64,000 nt of DNA from JBCCQH01 sp039024435 (lineage in GTDB: Bacteria > Bacteroidota > Bacteroidia > J057 > JADKCL01): positions 27,086 through 91,085 of the forward strand of contig JBCCQH010000012.1 in assembly GCA_039024435.1 (NCBI GenBank), given 5' to 3'. The position numbers were made by a program, and so were the translations under genes. The notes under the pieces are model-generated. The model did not search any database. It worked only from the letters and a program-made list of their open reading frames with translations, and had not been told where the DNA came from. Each line of letters begins with the position of its first letter. Position 1 is the stretch's first letter. Of the stretch, positions 27,171-35,263 are shown one piece after another.

Positions 27171-28052
27171 ATGCTAAAAGAGACGACGACCAAGATATGG
27201 GCAAAATTGGTAAAGAAATACAGGCTGGTCCTGTACGACCATGAGTCCTTGTCCCAAACGCGTAATTTCTTGGTGCGTCCCCTCACCTTGTTGATCGGAC
27301 TCAGCCTGTTTACCGTGGCCATGGTTGCGGGAACGACGCTACTGGTTTTCAAAACCCCGGCGATCCACCAGAATATTCCTGGCTTTAAAAAACCGCAACT
27401 GTCCGAAGACTACAAGCTCCTTCAGGCAAAAAACAATGAGCTGGAGCAGCGGGTGGAGGAAATGGACTCACTTTTGGCATCGTTTACCCGGGTGGCGGGC
27501 ATGAACAACCCGACCCCGAACGACCGCGCGATCTGGGAAGCTGCCGCTCCCGAACCCGGCCCCGCGATTGTCGAGGATACCGCCCGTGAAACAAACGTGG
27601 GCCAAGAACTTGTACCCCCGGTTATTCCGGAAACCCTTCCCCCGGTTGCGGTGGAGCGCCGTCCACCGCCGACCACCATTAATCTCATCAAGCCCGTCGA
27701 CGGCTTCGTTACGATGGACTTCAACATCGACGAGAAAGACCACTATGGAATCGATCTGGTTGCCAATGAAAATGCATTGATCCGTTCCGTCGCCGATGGC
27801 GTCGTGATCTTTAGTGAATACAGCAACACGACCGGTTATGTCATCGGCATTTGGCACAGCCAGTACAACCTCATTTCATTTTATAAGCACAACAGTAGGC
27901 TATATAAGTCTGTCGGTTCTTACGTCGTAGCCGGAGAAGCGATTGCCGTCATCGGCAATACCGGGATAAACTCTTCCGGGACGCACCTCCACTTTGAACT
28001 TTGGCACGATAAAAATCCAGTGAACCCGGCGGACTATCTCGATTTAAACTAA
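27171..28052 (+). CDS. M23 family metallopeptidase, membrane-anchored
   Basis: A 293-residue protein. The ATG at 27171 is used; a GTG just upstream is possible. One transmembrane helix (near residues 43-62) is followed by a coiled-coil (YKLLQAKNNELEQRVEEMDSL) and a Pro-rich linker. The C-terminal LytM/M23 domain has zinc ligands in HYGID (near 190), YKHN, and THLHFELWH (near 272), so the site looks complete. M23 enzymes cut peptidoglycan cross-bridges or serve as their activators. It lies 16 nt ahead of bactofilin, a pairing common in bacteria where both act on cell shape. Confidence 0.88.
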   Translation: MLKETTTKIWAKLVKKYRLVLYDHESLSQTRNFLVRPLTLLIGLSLFTVAMVAGTTLLVFKTPAIHQNIPGFKKPQLSEDYKLLQAKNNELEQRVEEMDSLLASFTRVAGMNNPTPNDRAIWEAAAPEPGPAIVEDTARETNVGQELVPPVIPETLPPVAVERRPPPTTINLIKPVDGFVTMDFNIDEKDHYGIDLVANENALIRSVADGVVIFSEYSNTTGYVIGIWHSQYNLISFYKHNSRLYKSVGSYVVAGEAIAVIGNTGINSSGTHLHFELWHDKNPVNPADYLDLN

Positions 28053-28068
28053 GGAACGGATAAAGTTT

Positions 28069-28470
28069 ATGCTTGGATCAAATTCGAAAGAAAAAAAGAG
28101 TATGGCACATGACAATGTACTCAACACCATCGCTCGCGGCACCATCTTAGAAGGCAAAATTACCACCAAAGGCGACATTCGCGTCGAAGGAAAGGTTATC
28201 GGTACCATCACTTGTGATGCCAAACTCGTCATTGGTGAGCACGGTGAGGTCGAAGGTTTTGTGGATGCCCGCAACGCTTACATCGCCGGGCGGGTCGAAG
28301 GCGAGGTAGTGGTGCGCGAATTGTTGCAGCTACAGGAAAAAGGCCGCATCGAAGGCGACATCTACACCAAGAAGCTTTCGGTACAGGTCGGGGCGACCTT
28401 TACGGGCAACTGCCGGATGGGCGACGACGCGGAATCGGTGCTCGGCAAAGCCAAAGAACGCGCCGAGTAG
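28069..28470 (+). CDS. Bactofilin (polymer-forming cytoskeletal protein), tail cut by TAG
   Basis: A 133-residue protein with the bactofilin right-handed beta-helix: repeated short strands such as ILEGKITTKGDIRVEGKVIG, EGFVDARNAYIAGRVEGEV and GRIEGDIYTKKLSVQVGA. Bactofilins polymerise without nucleotides and place cell-wall enzymes such as the adjacent M23 peptidase. The stop is TAG at 28468-28470. The same frame continues for 34 codons (LKKTQASRNGATKRPIFGVG and on) to a TGA at 28573-28575 that overlaps the atpZ start. The tail is basic and codon-like, so the TAG may be a recent nonsense change or a base error. Confidence 0.88.
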   Translation: MLGSNSKEKKSMAHDNVLNTIARGTILEGKITTKGDIRVEGKVIGTITCDAKLVIGEHGEVEGFVDARNAYIAGRVEGEVVVRELLQLQEKGRIEGDIYTKKLSVQVGATFTGNCRMGDDAESVLGKAKERAE

Positions 28471-28567
28471 TTGAAAAAGACGCAAGCCAGCCGCAATGGC
28501 GCCACCAAGCGTCCGATCTTCGGCGTGGGCAAGCGCGCCTCCGAACCGACCGCCGCCAAAGTAGCCA

Positions 28568-28840
28568 ATGAGTGAGGATCGGGCATCCGATTATGCCCGT
28601 TACGGGAGCGCCGGTATACAAATGGTGCTGATCATCGGCCTGTTTGTCTTCATCGGTACCCGACTAGACCGGAAGTTCGCCACCGAAAAACCGTGGTGGA
28701 CGCTCGGTCTTTCCATTTTTGGGGTGATCGTTGCCCTCATCTACATGGTGCGGTCATTTGACAAAATTACCCGCAAACGCCCTCCGAAAAATGGGGCTGC
28801 TCCGAACCGTCCGACTCCCCCCACCACCAAAAAAGAATAG
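28568..28840 (+). CDS. atpZ: AtpZ/AtpI-family protein
   Basis: A 90-residue protein with two transmembrane helices (GIQMVLIIGLFVFIGTRLD and WTLGLSIFGVIVALIYMVRS) and a basic Pro-rich tail. This is the small AtpZ/AtpI-like protein found at the head of F-ATPase operons. The family helps assemble the c-ring or handles Mg2+. It begins the ATP synthase operon and overlaps the next frame. Confidence 0.8.
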   Translation: MSEDRASDYARYGSAGIQMVLIIGLFVFIGTRLDRKFATEKPWWTLGLSIFGVIVALIYMVRSFDKITRKRPPKNGAAPNRPTPPTTKKE

Positions 28841-29264
28841 TTTGTCCGTTCTGCGATTCGTCTTGATACAACTTGGGGTAGTGGCCGCCTTGATGGCCGC
28901 GGCCTGGTATCCGGCTACGGTCTTCCTGCCCCCGGGCTCGTTGACCTTCATTTACATCGCGATTTCCGTGGCCGCGCTGTCCGGAATCATCGCCTATATC
29001 ATTGTGAACAATGGCCTCAAGCGTTCCATTCGCATGTTTACTTCCTATATCATCGGTAGCATGCTGGCCAAGATGATGATTGGGATTGCCATCGTCCTAC
29101 TTATTGCCCTGAAATTCAAGGGGTTCGCGACGGTGTATGTCCTGTCTTACTTTTTCTGCTATTTTATATTCACCTCTTTTGAGGTTTATGCACTTATGCG
29201 TAACTTGCGCCCGATTTCAAAAACAGGTAAGCGCAGTACGCATGAGGAAGACCCTGGTAATTAA
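28791..29264 (+). CDS. AtpI-like four-helix membrane protein of the ATP synthase operon
   Basis: About 157 residues with four hydrophobic helices (for example FVLIQLGVVAALMAAAWYP and YVLSYFFCYFIFTSFEVYALM). The start is unsure: ATG 28791 overlaps atpZ, while a TTG at 28842, 1 nt after the atpZ stop, would remove the Pro/Lys-rich beginning. Its position between atpZ and atpB matches the extra subunit-I-like gene of many Bacteroidota F-ATPase operons. Its end overlaps atpB by 23 nt. Confidence 0.65.
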   Translation: MGLLRTVRLPPPPKKNSLSVLRFVLIQLGVVAALMAAAWYPATVFLPPGSLTFIYIAISVAALSGIIAYIIVNNGLKRSIRMFTSYIIGSMLAKMMIGIAIVLLIALKFKGFATVYVLSYFFCYFIFTSFEVYALMRNLRPISKTGKRSTHEEDPGN

Positions 29265-30525
29265 ATCGTTAACGTTTTTCACCGCAATTTTCATTGTTTT
29301 CGGAATGGTGTCGCCATCCCTTCTGAAAGCATCCGGCGGGGGAGAAACGAACTCCGAACACGGCAAGCAGGTAGAACCCATCTCCGAAGTGATCATTCAC
29401 CACGTGATGGACAACCACGACTGGCACCTCGCTGACATCGGAGAAGGAGAAGACCAAATCTCCATTGCCCTCCACCTCCCTTGGATCATCTACAACTCGG
29501 AAAAAGGTCTGGATTTCTTCTTGAGCACCCACAAAATGCAAGAAGAAGATCACCATTACCTTTTTGCCCACGAGAATCTCTACTATGTGGAGGACGCTCA
29601 TGAGCCGACCTGGGAAGGCGATGTCCACGACCCCGAGGCCGCACAGTACGAAGAAGACGCCGCCAACTACGTGCTCATCAAGCACCTTTACGAGAAAGAA
29701 GGTGTCGACGGCGAGAAAGAGGAACACGAAATTTTGGCCGCATACAAGAAAGTCGAGGGCGTCACCGTCATCGACTTTTCTATGACCAAGACCGCCCTGC
29801 ACATCCTGCTGATCGCGATTTTGATGTTGTGGTTATTTACCCGTGTGGCCAAAGCCTACCGCAAACGCGACGGCCTGGCCCCCAAGGGCATGCAAAACCT
29901 GATCGAAACGCTGGTCATTTTTGTGCGGGAAGACATCGCGCGGCCTTATCTGCATGGGAAGCACGATAAGTTTCTTCCCTACCTGCTAACGCTGTTCTTC
30001 TTCATCTGGTTGTCCAACCTGTTCGGCTTGACCCCGCTGTCGTCGAACATCGCCGGCAACACCACGATCACGGTCATGCTGGCCATGATCACCTTGATTC
30101 TGATCATCACTTCTTCCACGAAAGACTTTTGGCTGCACATCCTCTGGTTCCCCGGCGTTCCCGTCTGGATGAAGCCGCTGATGTTTGTGGTGGAATTGAT
30201 GGGCTTCGTGACGAAGCCGGTCGCCTTGGCGATTCGGCTCTTCGCCAACATCTCGGCGGGTCACTTTATGGTGCTCTCGCTCATCTCTTTGATCTTCATT
30301 TTGGGGAACAATGGGGAAAGCGTTGGTGGTGCGGTCGGCATCATGCCGCTGTCGATTGGGTTTGGTTTGTTCATCTTCGCGGTCGAACTGATCGTGGCGG
30401 CGGTTCAGGCATTTGTATTCTGCTTGTTGACCGCAGTGTTCATCGGGCAGGCCATGGAAACCCACGAGCACCACGATGAGCATCACACCGAACACGCAGC
30501 AGAAGCCCACGCGGTTCCTGCTTGA
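29242..30525 (+). CDS. atpB: ATP synthase F0 subunit a
   Basis: A 427-residue subunit a, which forms the proton half-channels. The ATG at 29242 (MRKTLVIKSL) begins a signal-like segment. Then comes a long acidic and His-rich extracytoplasmic region of about 150 residues that is typical of Bacteroidota AtpB. The conserved arginine lies in KPVALAIRLFANISAGH (Arg near residue 330), the residue that deprotonates the c-ring carboxylate. The C-terminus is His-rich (HEHHDEHHTEHAAEAH), which is less common and may bind metal. Confidence 0.95.
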   Translation: MRKTLVIKSLTFFTAIFIVFGMVSPSLLKASGGGETNSEHGKQVEPISEVIIHHVMDNHDWHLADIGEGEDQISIALHLPWIIYNSEKGLDFFLSTHKMQEEDHHYLFAHENLYYVEDAHEPTWEGDVHDPEAAQYEEDAANYVLIKHLYEKEGVDGEKEEHEILAAYKKVEGVTVIDFSMTKTALHILLIAILMLWLFTRVAKAYRKRDGLAPKGMQNLIETLVIFVREDIARPYLHGKHDKFLPYLLTLFFFIWLSNLFGLTPLSSNIAGNTTITVMLAMITLILIITSSTKDFWLHILWFPGVPVWMKPLMFVVELMGFVTKPVALAIRLFANISAGHFMVLSLISLIFILGNNGESVGGAVGIMPLSIGFGLFIFAVELIVAAVQAFVFCLLTAVFIGQAMETHEHHDEHHTEHAAEAHAVPA

Positions 30526-30562
30526 ATTGAAACTATTTTAATCACATTAATACTATTTAGCT

Positions 30563-30775
30563 ATGCAAGGACTTGTAGGAATTGGTGCCGGACTGGCCGT
30601 TATCGGAGCCGGTATTGGCATTGGACAACTTGCTGGTAAAGCAATGGAGTCGATAGCACGTCAGCCGGAAGCGGCCGGCGAGATCCGGTCCAACATGATC
30701 CTCACCGCCGCTTTCGTTGAAGGGGTTGCCCTCTTCGGTGAAGTGATCTGTCTTCTGGCTGTACTTAACGGCTAA
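30563..30775 (+). CDS. atpE: ATP synthase F0 subunit c
   Basis: A 70-residue hairpin of two helices that makes the rotor ring. The polar loop is ARQPE, and the ion-binding carboxylate is Glu 53 in AAFVEGVALF. The residue after it is Gly, not the Ser/Thr of sodium-type rings, so proton coupling is expected. A stable hairpin follows at 30794-30831, possibly raising the amount of this high-copy subunit. Confidence 0.95.
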   Translation: MQGLVGIGAGLAVIGAGIGIGQLAGKAMESIARQPEAAGEIRSNMILTAAFVEGVALFGEVICLLAVLNG

Positions 30776-30793
30776 GAAGTCACAAAAACTCAA

Positions 30794-30831
30794 GATGGAA
30801 ACGGGTCGAGGGAATGCCTCGACCCCCCATC
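30794..30831 (+). other. Intercistronic hairpin between atpE and atpF
   Basis: GGGTCGAGG (30803-30811) pairs perfectly with CCTCGACCC (30817-30825) around a 5-nt loop, and outer GATGG / CCATC can extend it. No T-run follows, so it is more likely an mRNA stabiliser or partial block than a full terminator. Confidence 0.55.
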
Positions 30832-30868
30832 TCACCCCCAAGAATTGATAAAATAGAACTACTCTAAT

Positions 30869-31363
30869 ATGGATCTCCTCTTACCAAAACTGGGTCTTTT
30901 TTTCTGGTCACTGGTGATTTTTGTAATTCTGGTGATCCTGCTGCGCCGCTACGCCTGGAAGCCCATTCTGGAATCCCTCAACAAGCGGGAAGCCAGCATC
31001 CAGGACGCCATCGACGAAGCCAAAAAGGCCCGCGAAGAAATGGCAAACCTGAAAGCGGCGAATGACGATCTGCTTCGCCAAGCCCGCGTCGAGCGTGACG
31101 CGATGCTCAAAGAGGCCCGGGACATGGCGACCAAAATCAGAAACGAGGCCAATGCCACCGCTCAGGAAGAAGCCAGCCGCATAATCGAGAAGGCCCGGGA
31201 AGACATCCGGGCCGAAAAAATGCAGGCCCTGACCGAGGTAAAAAACCAGGTTGCCCAGCTTTCCCTCCAGATTGCCGAGAAGGTGCTGCGCCACGAAATG
31301 AAAGACCAATCCGCCCAATCGGAAGTGGTCGATAAACTGGTCTCCGAGTTGACCCTCAATTAA
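30869..31363 (+). CDS. atpF: ATP synthase F0 subunit b
   Basis: A 164-residue peripheral stalk subunit: one N-terminal helix (LGLFFWSLVIFVILVILLRRYAW), then the family motif WKPILESLNKRE and a long charged coiled coil. It lies 6 nt ahead of atpH. Confidence 0.95.
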   Translation: MDLLLPKLGLFFWSLVIFVILVILLRRYAWKPILESLNKREASIQDAIDEAKKAREEMANLKAANDDLLRQARVERDAMLKEARDMATKIRNEANATAQEEASRIIEKAREDIRAEKMQALTEVKNQVAQLSLQIAEKVLRHEMKDQSAQSEVVDKLVSELTLN

Positions 31364-31369
31364 TCCGCT

Positions 31370-31927
31370 ATGATTGAAATCAAACTGGGCGACCGTTACG
31401 CGAAATCGGTTCTTGAACTCGCCAAAGAAATGGACCGGGTCGAGGAAGTACGCGCGGACTTCAATCTGATCGAAACGATCTGCGATACCAGCCGCGATTT
31501 CGTGAACATGCTCAAAAGCCCGCTTATCAAAGCGGACAAAAAACAGGAAATCCTGGATGCCATCCTAGGCGGAAAGCTGTCGAAGATCACGGCGACTTTC
31601 ATTCGGATCATCGTCAGCCGGGGCCGTGAGCCCTATCTGCGCGACATTGCAATCCGCTTCCAGCGCCAGTACGACCTGTACAAAAACATTTCCCGCGGCA
31701 CCATTACCAGTGCGGCCCCCCTTTCACCGGCCCAGAGTGAAGCCATTCAAAAGCTGGTGGCCACCGAAAGCAAAACTGAGTTTGTGCTGACCGAGCAGGT
31801 AGATCCCAAATTGATCGGGGGATTCACCCTGCGGATCGACGACTTCCTCTTCGATGGAAGCCTCGCTTCCCGCCTGCGCGAACTCAAACAAGAATTTGAC
31901 AATAATCCTTACGTAAAACAGATATAA
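31370..31927 (+). CDS. atpH: ATP synthase F1 subunit delta
   Basis: A 185-residue OSCP/delta subunit that joins the b stalk to the alpha3beta3 head. It starts with IKLGDRYAKSVLELAKE, a helical bundle, and ends with the conserved VDPKLIGGFTLRIDDFLFDGS. It is 2 nt ahead of atpA. Confidence 0.94.
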   Translation: MIEIKLGDRYAKSVLELAKEMDRVEEVRADFNLIETICDTSRDFVNMLKSPLIKADKKQEILDAILGGKLSKITATFIRIIVSRGREPYLRDIAIRFQRQYDLYKNISRGTITSAAPLSPAQSEAIQKLVATESKTEFVLTEQVDPKLIGGFTLRIDDFLFDGSLASRLRELKQEFDNNPYVKQI

Positions 31928-31929
31928 CA

Positions 31930-33522
31930 ATGGTAGAAGTAAGACCGGACGAAGTATCTGCGATCCTGCGACAGCAGTTGAGCAACTTCAAAGACGAGGT
32001 AGAACTGCAAGAAGTCGGCACCGTACTCCAAATCGGTGACGGCATTGCGCGTATCTATGGTCTTTCCAAAGTCCAGGCGGGTGAGCTGATCGAGTTTGAA
32101 AACGGTCTGCTCGGGATGGTTCTAAACCTGGAAGAAGACAACGTGGGGGCGGTACTGTTTGGCGACTCCGAGGGCATTAAAGAAGGTGACACGGTCAAAC
32201 GTACCAATCGCATTGCATCTCTCGGTGTGGGTGACGGGCTGATCGGTCGCGTCGTCAATCCGCTGGGTGAACCCATCGACGGCAAAGGCGAAATGGGCGG
32301 TGAGTTTTACGATTCGCCGTTTGAGCGGAAAGCCCCGGGGGTGATTTACCGCCAGCCCGTATCGCAGCCGCTGCAAACTGGGATCAAGGCCATCGACTCG
32401 ATGGTCCCCATCGGTCGGGGCCAGCGTGAGCTGATCATTGGTGACCGTCAGACGGGTAAAACCGCCGTCGCGCTGGACACCATTATCAATCAGAAAGAAT
32501 TTTACGACAAAGGCGAGCCGGTCTTCTGCATTTACGTCGCTTGTGGCCAGAAAGGCTCCACGATTGCTCAGGTGGTCAAGACCCTCGAAAAATACGGCGC
32601 CATGGACTACACGGTCGTCGTCGCAGCGGCCGCTTCTTCGCCGGCTCCGTTGCAGTACTTTGCTCCGTTTGCCGGTGCCGCCATCGGGGAATACTTCCGC
32701 GACTCGGGTCGCCACGCATTGGTGATCTACGATGACCTTTCGAAGCAGGCGGTTGCCTACCGCGAGGTATCGCTGCTGCTGCGCCGTCCTCCGGGACGAG
32801 AAGCTTACCCGGGTGACGTTTTCTACCTGCACTCCCGCCTTCTGGAGCGCGCGGCAAAAATCATCGAGAACGATGATATCGCCCGCGATATGAACGATCT
32901 TCCGGAATCGTTCAAGCCGTTTGTCAAGGGCGGCGGCTCTCTGACCGCCTTGCCCTTCATCGAAACCCAGGCCGGCGACGTATCCGCCTACATCCCAACC
33001 AACGTGATCTCAATCACCGACGGTCAGATCTTCTTGGAGTCGAACCTGTTCAACTCTGGGGTACGCCCGGCCATCAACGTCGGTATTTCGGTATCGCGGG
33101 TCGGGGGATCGGCCCAGATCAAGTCCATGAAGGCAGTCGCAGGTACCCTGAAACTGGACCTCGCCCAGTACCGGGAGCTGGAAGCTTTCGCTAAGTTTGG
33201 TTCGGACCTCGACGACACGACCAAAGCGACCCTGGAAAATGGTAAGCGCCTGGTCGAAATCCTCAAGCAGGGCCAATACGCCCCGGTTCCGGTCGAGGAA
33301 CAGGTGGCGATCATCTTTGCCGGAGTAAACGGCTTGCTCAAAGACGTTCCGGTGAACAAGATCAAAGAATTTGAGAAGGCTTACGTCGAAAACCTCAAGT
33401 TGAACCACGCGGAACTGATGCAAAAGCTTTCTACGCCCAAGTTCAACCTCAAGAAAGAAGCCGAAGCCCAAGCTACTCTGACCGAAACGGCGCACGAGGT
33501 AGCAAAAAGCTTTGCGAATTAA
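31930..33522 (+). CDS. atpA: ATP synthase F1 subunit alpha
   Basis: A 530-residue non-catalytic nucleotide-binding subunit. Landmarks are VLQIGDGIARIYGL, the P-loop GDRQTGKT (near residue 170), YDDLSKQAVAYREVSLLLRR and the C-terminal helical domain. All expected features are intact. Confidence 0.97.
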   Translation: MVEVRPDEVSAILRQQLSNFKDEVELQEVGTVLQIGDGIARIYGLSKVQAGELIEFENGLLGMVLNLEEDNVGAVLFGDSEGIKEGDTVKRTNRIASLGVGDGLIGRVVNPLGEPIDGKGEMGGEFYDSPFERKAPGVIYRQPVSQPLQTGIKAIDSMVPIGRGQRELIIGDRQTGKTAVALDTIINQKEFYDKGEPVFCIYVACGQKGSTIAQVVKTLEKYGAMDYTVVVAAAASSPAPLQYFAPFAGAAIGEYFRDSGRHALVIYDDLSKQAVAYREVSLLLRRPPGREAYPGDVFYLHSRLLERAAKIIENDDIARDMNDLPESFKPFVKGGGSLTALPFIETQAGDVSAYIPTNVISITDGQIFLESNLFNSGVRPAINVGISVSRVGGSAQIKSMKAVAGTLKLDLAQYRELEAFAKFGSDLDDTTKATLENGKRLVEILKQGQYAPVPVEEQVAIIFAGVNGLLKDVPVNKIKEFEKAYVENLKLNHAELMQKLSTPKFNLKKEAEAQATLTETAHEVAKSFAN

Positions 33523-33547
33523 TTGTTGACCTAAAACCCCTGCCGCA

Positions 33548-34447
33548 ATGGCGAATCTCAAGGAAATACGGGAACGCATCCGTAGCGTCAAGACCACCAA
33601 GCAGATGACCAGTGCCATGAAAATGGTGGCCGCTGCCAAGCTCGGTCGGGCGCAGAAAAACATCGAACGTCTGCGTCCCTATGCCACGAAGCTCCAGGAA
33701 ATCATGGGCGATATCGCCGGAAATGTCTCCGAGCCGCTCGAAAGCCCTTACGCGGAAGAGCGGACCCAGGAGAAAGTGATGCTGGTAATTATCACCTCGA
33801 ACCGTGGGCTCTGCGGTGCATTCAACGCGAATGTCGCCAAAGAAGGGGTCGCGGCGGCGAACGGCGACTACCAAGATCAGTACGCTGCCGGAAACCTCGG
33901 CATTTTGGCCATCGGTAAGAAAGGCTTCGAGTTTTTCGAGCGCCGGGAATTCAATATGGTGGGCGGGAAAAACCACGACGTATTTGCCGATCTTCGTTTC
34001 GAAACGGTGAATGCGGTGGCCCAGTCAATCATGGATGCCTTTGTCGAAGGCGAATGGGATCGGGTCGAGTTGGTGTACAATACGTTTAAAAATGCCGCCA
34101 CCCAAGTGCTGACCCGCGAGCAATTTTTGCCCCTCCGTGGGGTCGAAGAGCATCCTGAGGAAGCCGAAGCGAGCGGCGTAGCTGCCGACTACATCTTTGA
34201 GCCCGACCAGTACGAAATCCTGAGTGAACTTATTCCCAAGTCCCTGCGGATTCAACTCTACCGCGCCATCTTGGAATCCAATGCCGGCGAGCAAGGAGCC
34301 CGAATGGTCGCCATGGACAATGCTACCGAAAACGCGGAGGAATTGCTCAAGTCCCTTCGCCTGTCCTACAACAAAGCGCGTCAGGCCGCCATCACCACCG
34401 AGATCCTCGAGATCGTGGCGGGTGCGGAGGCCCTGGAGTCAGCTTAA
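33548..34447 (+). CDS. atpG: ATP synthase F1 subunit gamma
   Basis: A 299-residue rotor shaft. Landmarks are the N-terminal IRERIRSVKTTKQMTSAMKM, TSNRGLCGAFN and the C-terminal helix with NKARQAAITTEILEIVAGAEAL. It ends the operon here; no beta (atpD) or epsilon (atpC) gene follows, as is usual for Bacteroidota, where those two sit elsewhere. A terminator follows at 34477. Confidence 0.96.
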   Translation: MANLKEIRERIRSVKTTKQMTSAMKMVAAAKLGRAQKNIERLRPYATKLQEIMGDIAGNVSEPLESPYAEERTQEKVMLVIITSNRGLCGAFNANVAKEGVAAANGDYQDQYAAGNLGILAIGKKGFEFFERREFNMVGGKNHDVFADLRFETVNAVAQSIMDAFVEGEWDRVELVYNTFKNAATQVLTREQFLPLRGVEEHPEEAEASGVAADYIFEPDQYEILSELIPKSLRIQLYRAILESNAGEQGARMVAMDNATENAEELLKSLRLSYNKARQAAITTEILEIVAGAEALESA

Positions 34448-34476
34448 TCAGCAATCTGAAGTACATTTTGATACTT

Positions 34477-34505
34477 GCCCCGTGGAAACACGGGGCTTTT
34501 TCTTT
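34477..34505 (+). terminator. Intrinsic terminator after atpG
   Basis: GCCCCGTG / CACGGGGC stem with a GAAA loop, followed by a T-run (TTTTTCTTT). It closes the ATP synthase operon. Confidence 0.88.
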
Positions 34506-34568
34506 ATCTGCAACGGGAGGAGGCATCTTTCCCACCGCTCATTTTCCCCGAATGCGTATCATACCTCC

Positions 34569-35177
34569 ATGCCCCGCAAATACGACATCTCCTTTCGGAC
34601 CCAGCTGGTGCTGCTGCTGATCAAGCCCTTTTGTTGGCGGTGATTTTATGAGATGGAATTGAAGCACATCCGGCGACCCCGCCCGGATTGCAGTGACCGG
34701 CGACAGCGCCGGGGGCAACCTGTCCGCGGCAATCAGCTTGATGGCCCGCGACCAAAATGGCTCGCAGATGCCTTTCAAGCCTTGCTTTACCCCGCGACCA
34801 ACGCCTCGCTTGACGACCCCAGCATAGAGGAGTTTGCCGACGCGCCGATCCGGAGCAAAGCCGGCATTATCGCTTTTCGCCGCCACTACGAACGCAGCCC
34901 CAAAGACCGCAAGGATCCCTATTTTTCCCCGATGCGCGCGGAATCCCTGGCGGATCTCCCCCCGGCGCTGGTGGTCACCGCCAATTTTGATCCGCTGCGG
35001 GACGACGGCCGCAACTACGCCGAGCGTTTGCGCGCCGAAGGCACCCCGGCCGAGTGGATCAATTATCCGCGTGCGATCCACGGCATGTTTTCCCGGCCCA
35101 ACCACGTGGAGCACGCCCAGGAAGCCTACCGCCTGGTCATCGACCAGTTTCAGCACCATTTGGGCGCAGCAGATTGA
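34569..35177 (+). pseudogene. Broken alpha/beta-hydrolase (HSL-type esterase) gene
   Basis: Pieces of one esterase are scattered over different frames. An N-terminal-like stretch (MPRKYDISFRTQLVLLLIKP) from 34569 ends at a TGA. After a gap lacking the HGGG oxyanion part, one frame reads GDPARIAVTGDSAGGNLSAA, which holds the nucleophile Ser. Near 34768 the match shifts frame to QALLYPATNASL and runs to the stop at 35177. That last part contains the acid in TANFDPLRDDGRNYAERL and the His in AIHGMFSR. At least one frameshift, one stop and an internal deletion make a working enzyme unlikely. Confidence 0.75.
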
Positions 35178-35224
35178 GTCCGGTGATTTTTTCCCGGTGC
35201 AGCGGACATTCCCCGGAAAACCTG

Positions 35225-35232
35225 TAGTTTTG
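35225..35232 (+). promoter_or_regulatory. -7 element (TAGTTTTG) for recQ
   Basis: An exact TAnnTTTG match 31 nt before the recQ ATG. No TTG is seen at the right distance upstream. Confidence 0.4.
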
Positions 35233-35263
35233 CACCATCCAAAATGGGAAGTGGGGAAAAGCT

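Noticed and set aside
30563..30775. Sodium-coupled ATP synthase c-ring
   Set aside because: A Gln in helix 1 recalls sodium-type rings, but the residue after the key Glu is Gly rather than Ser/Thr, and the spacing to the GKA motif differs; proton coupling is simpler.
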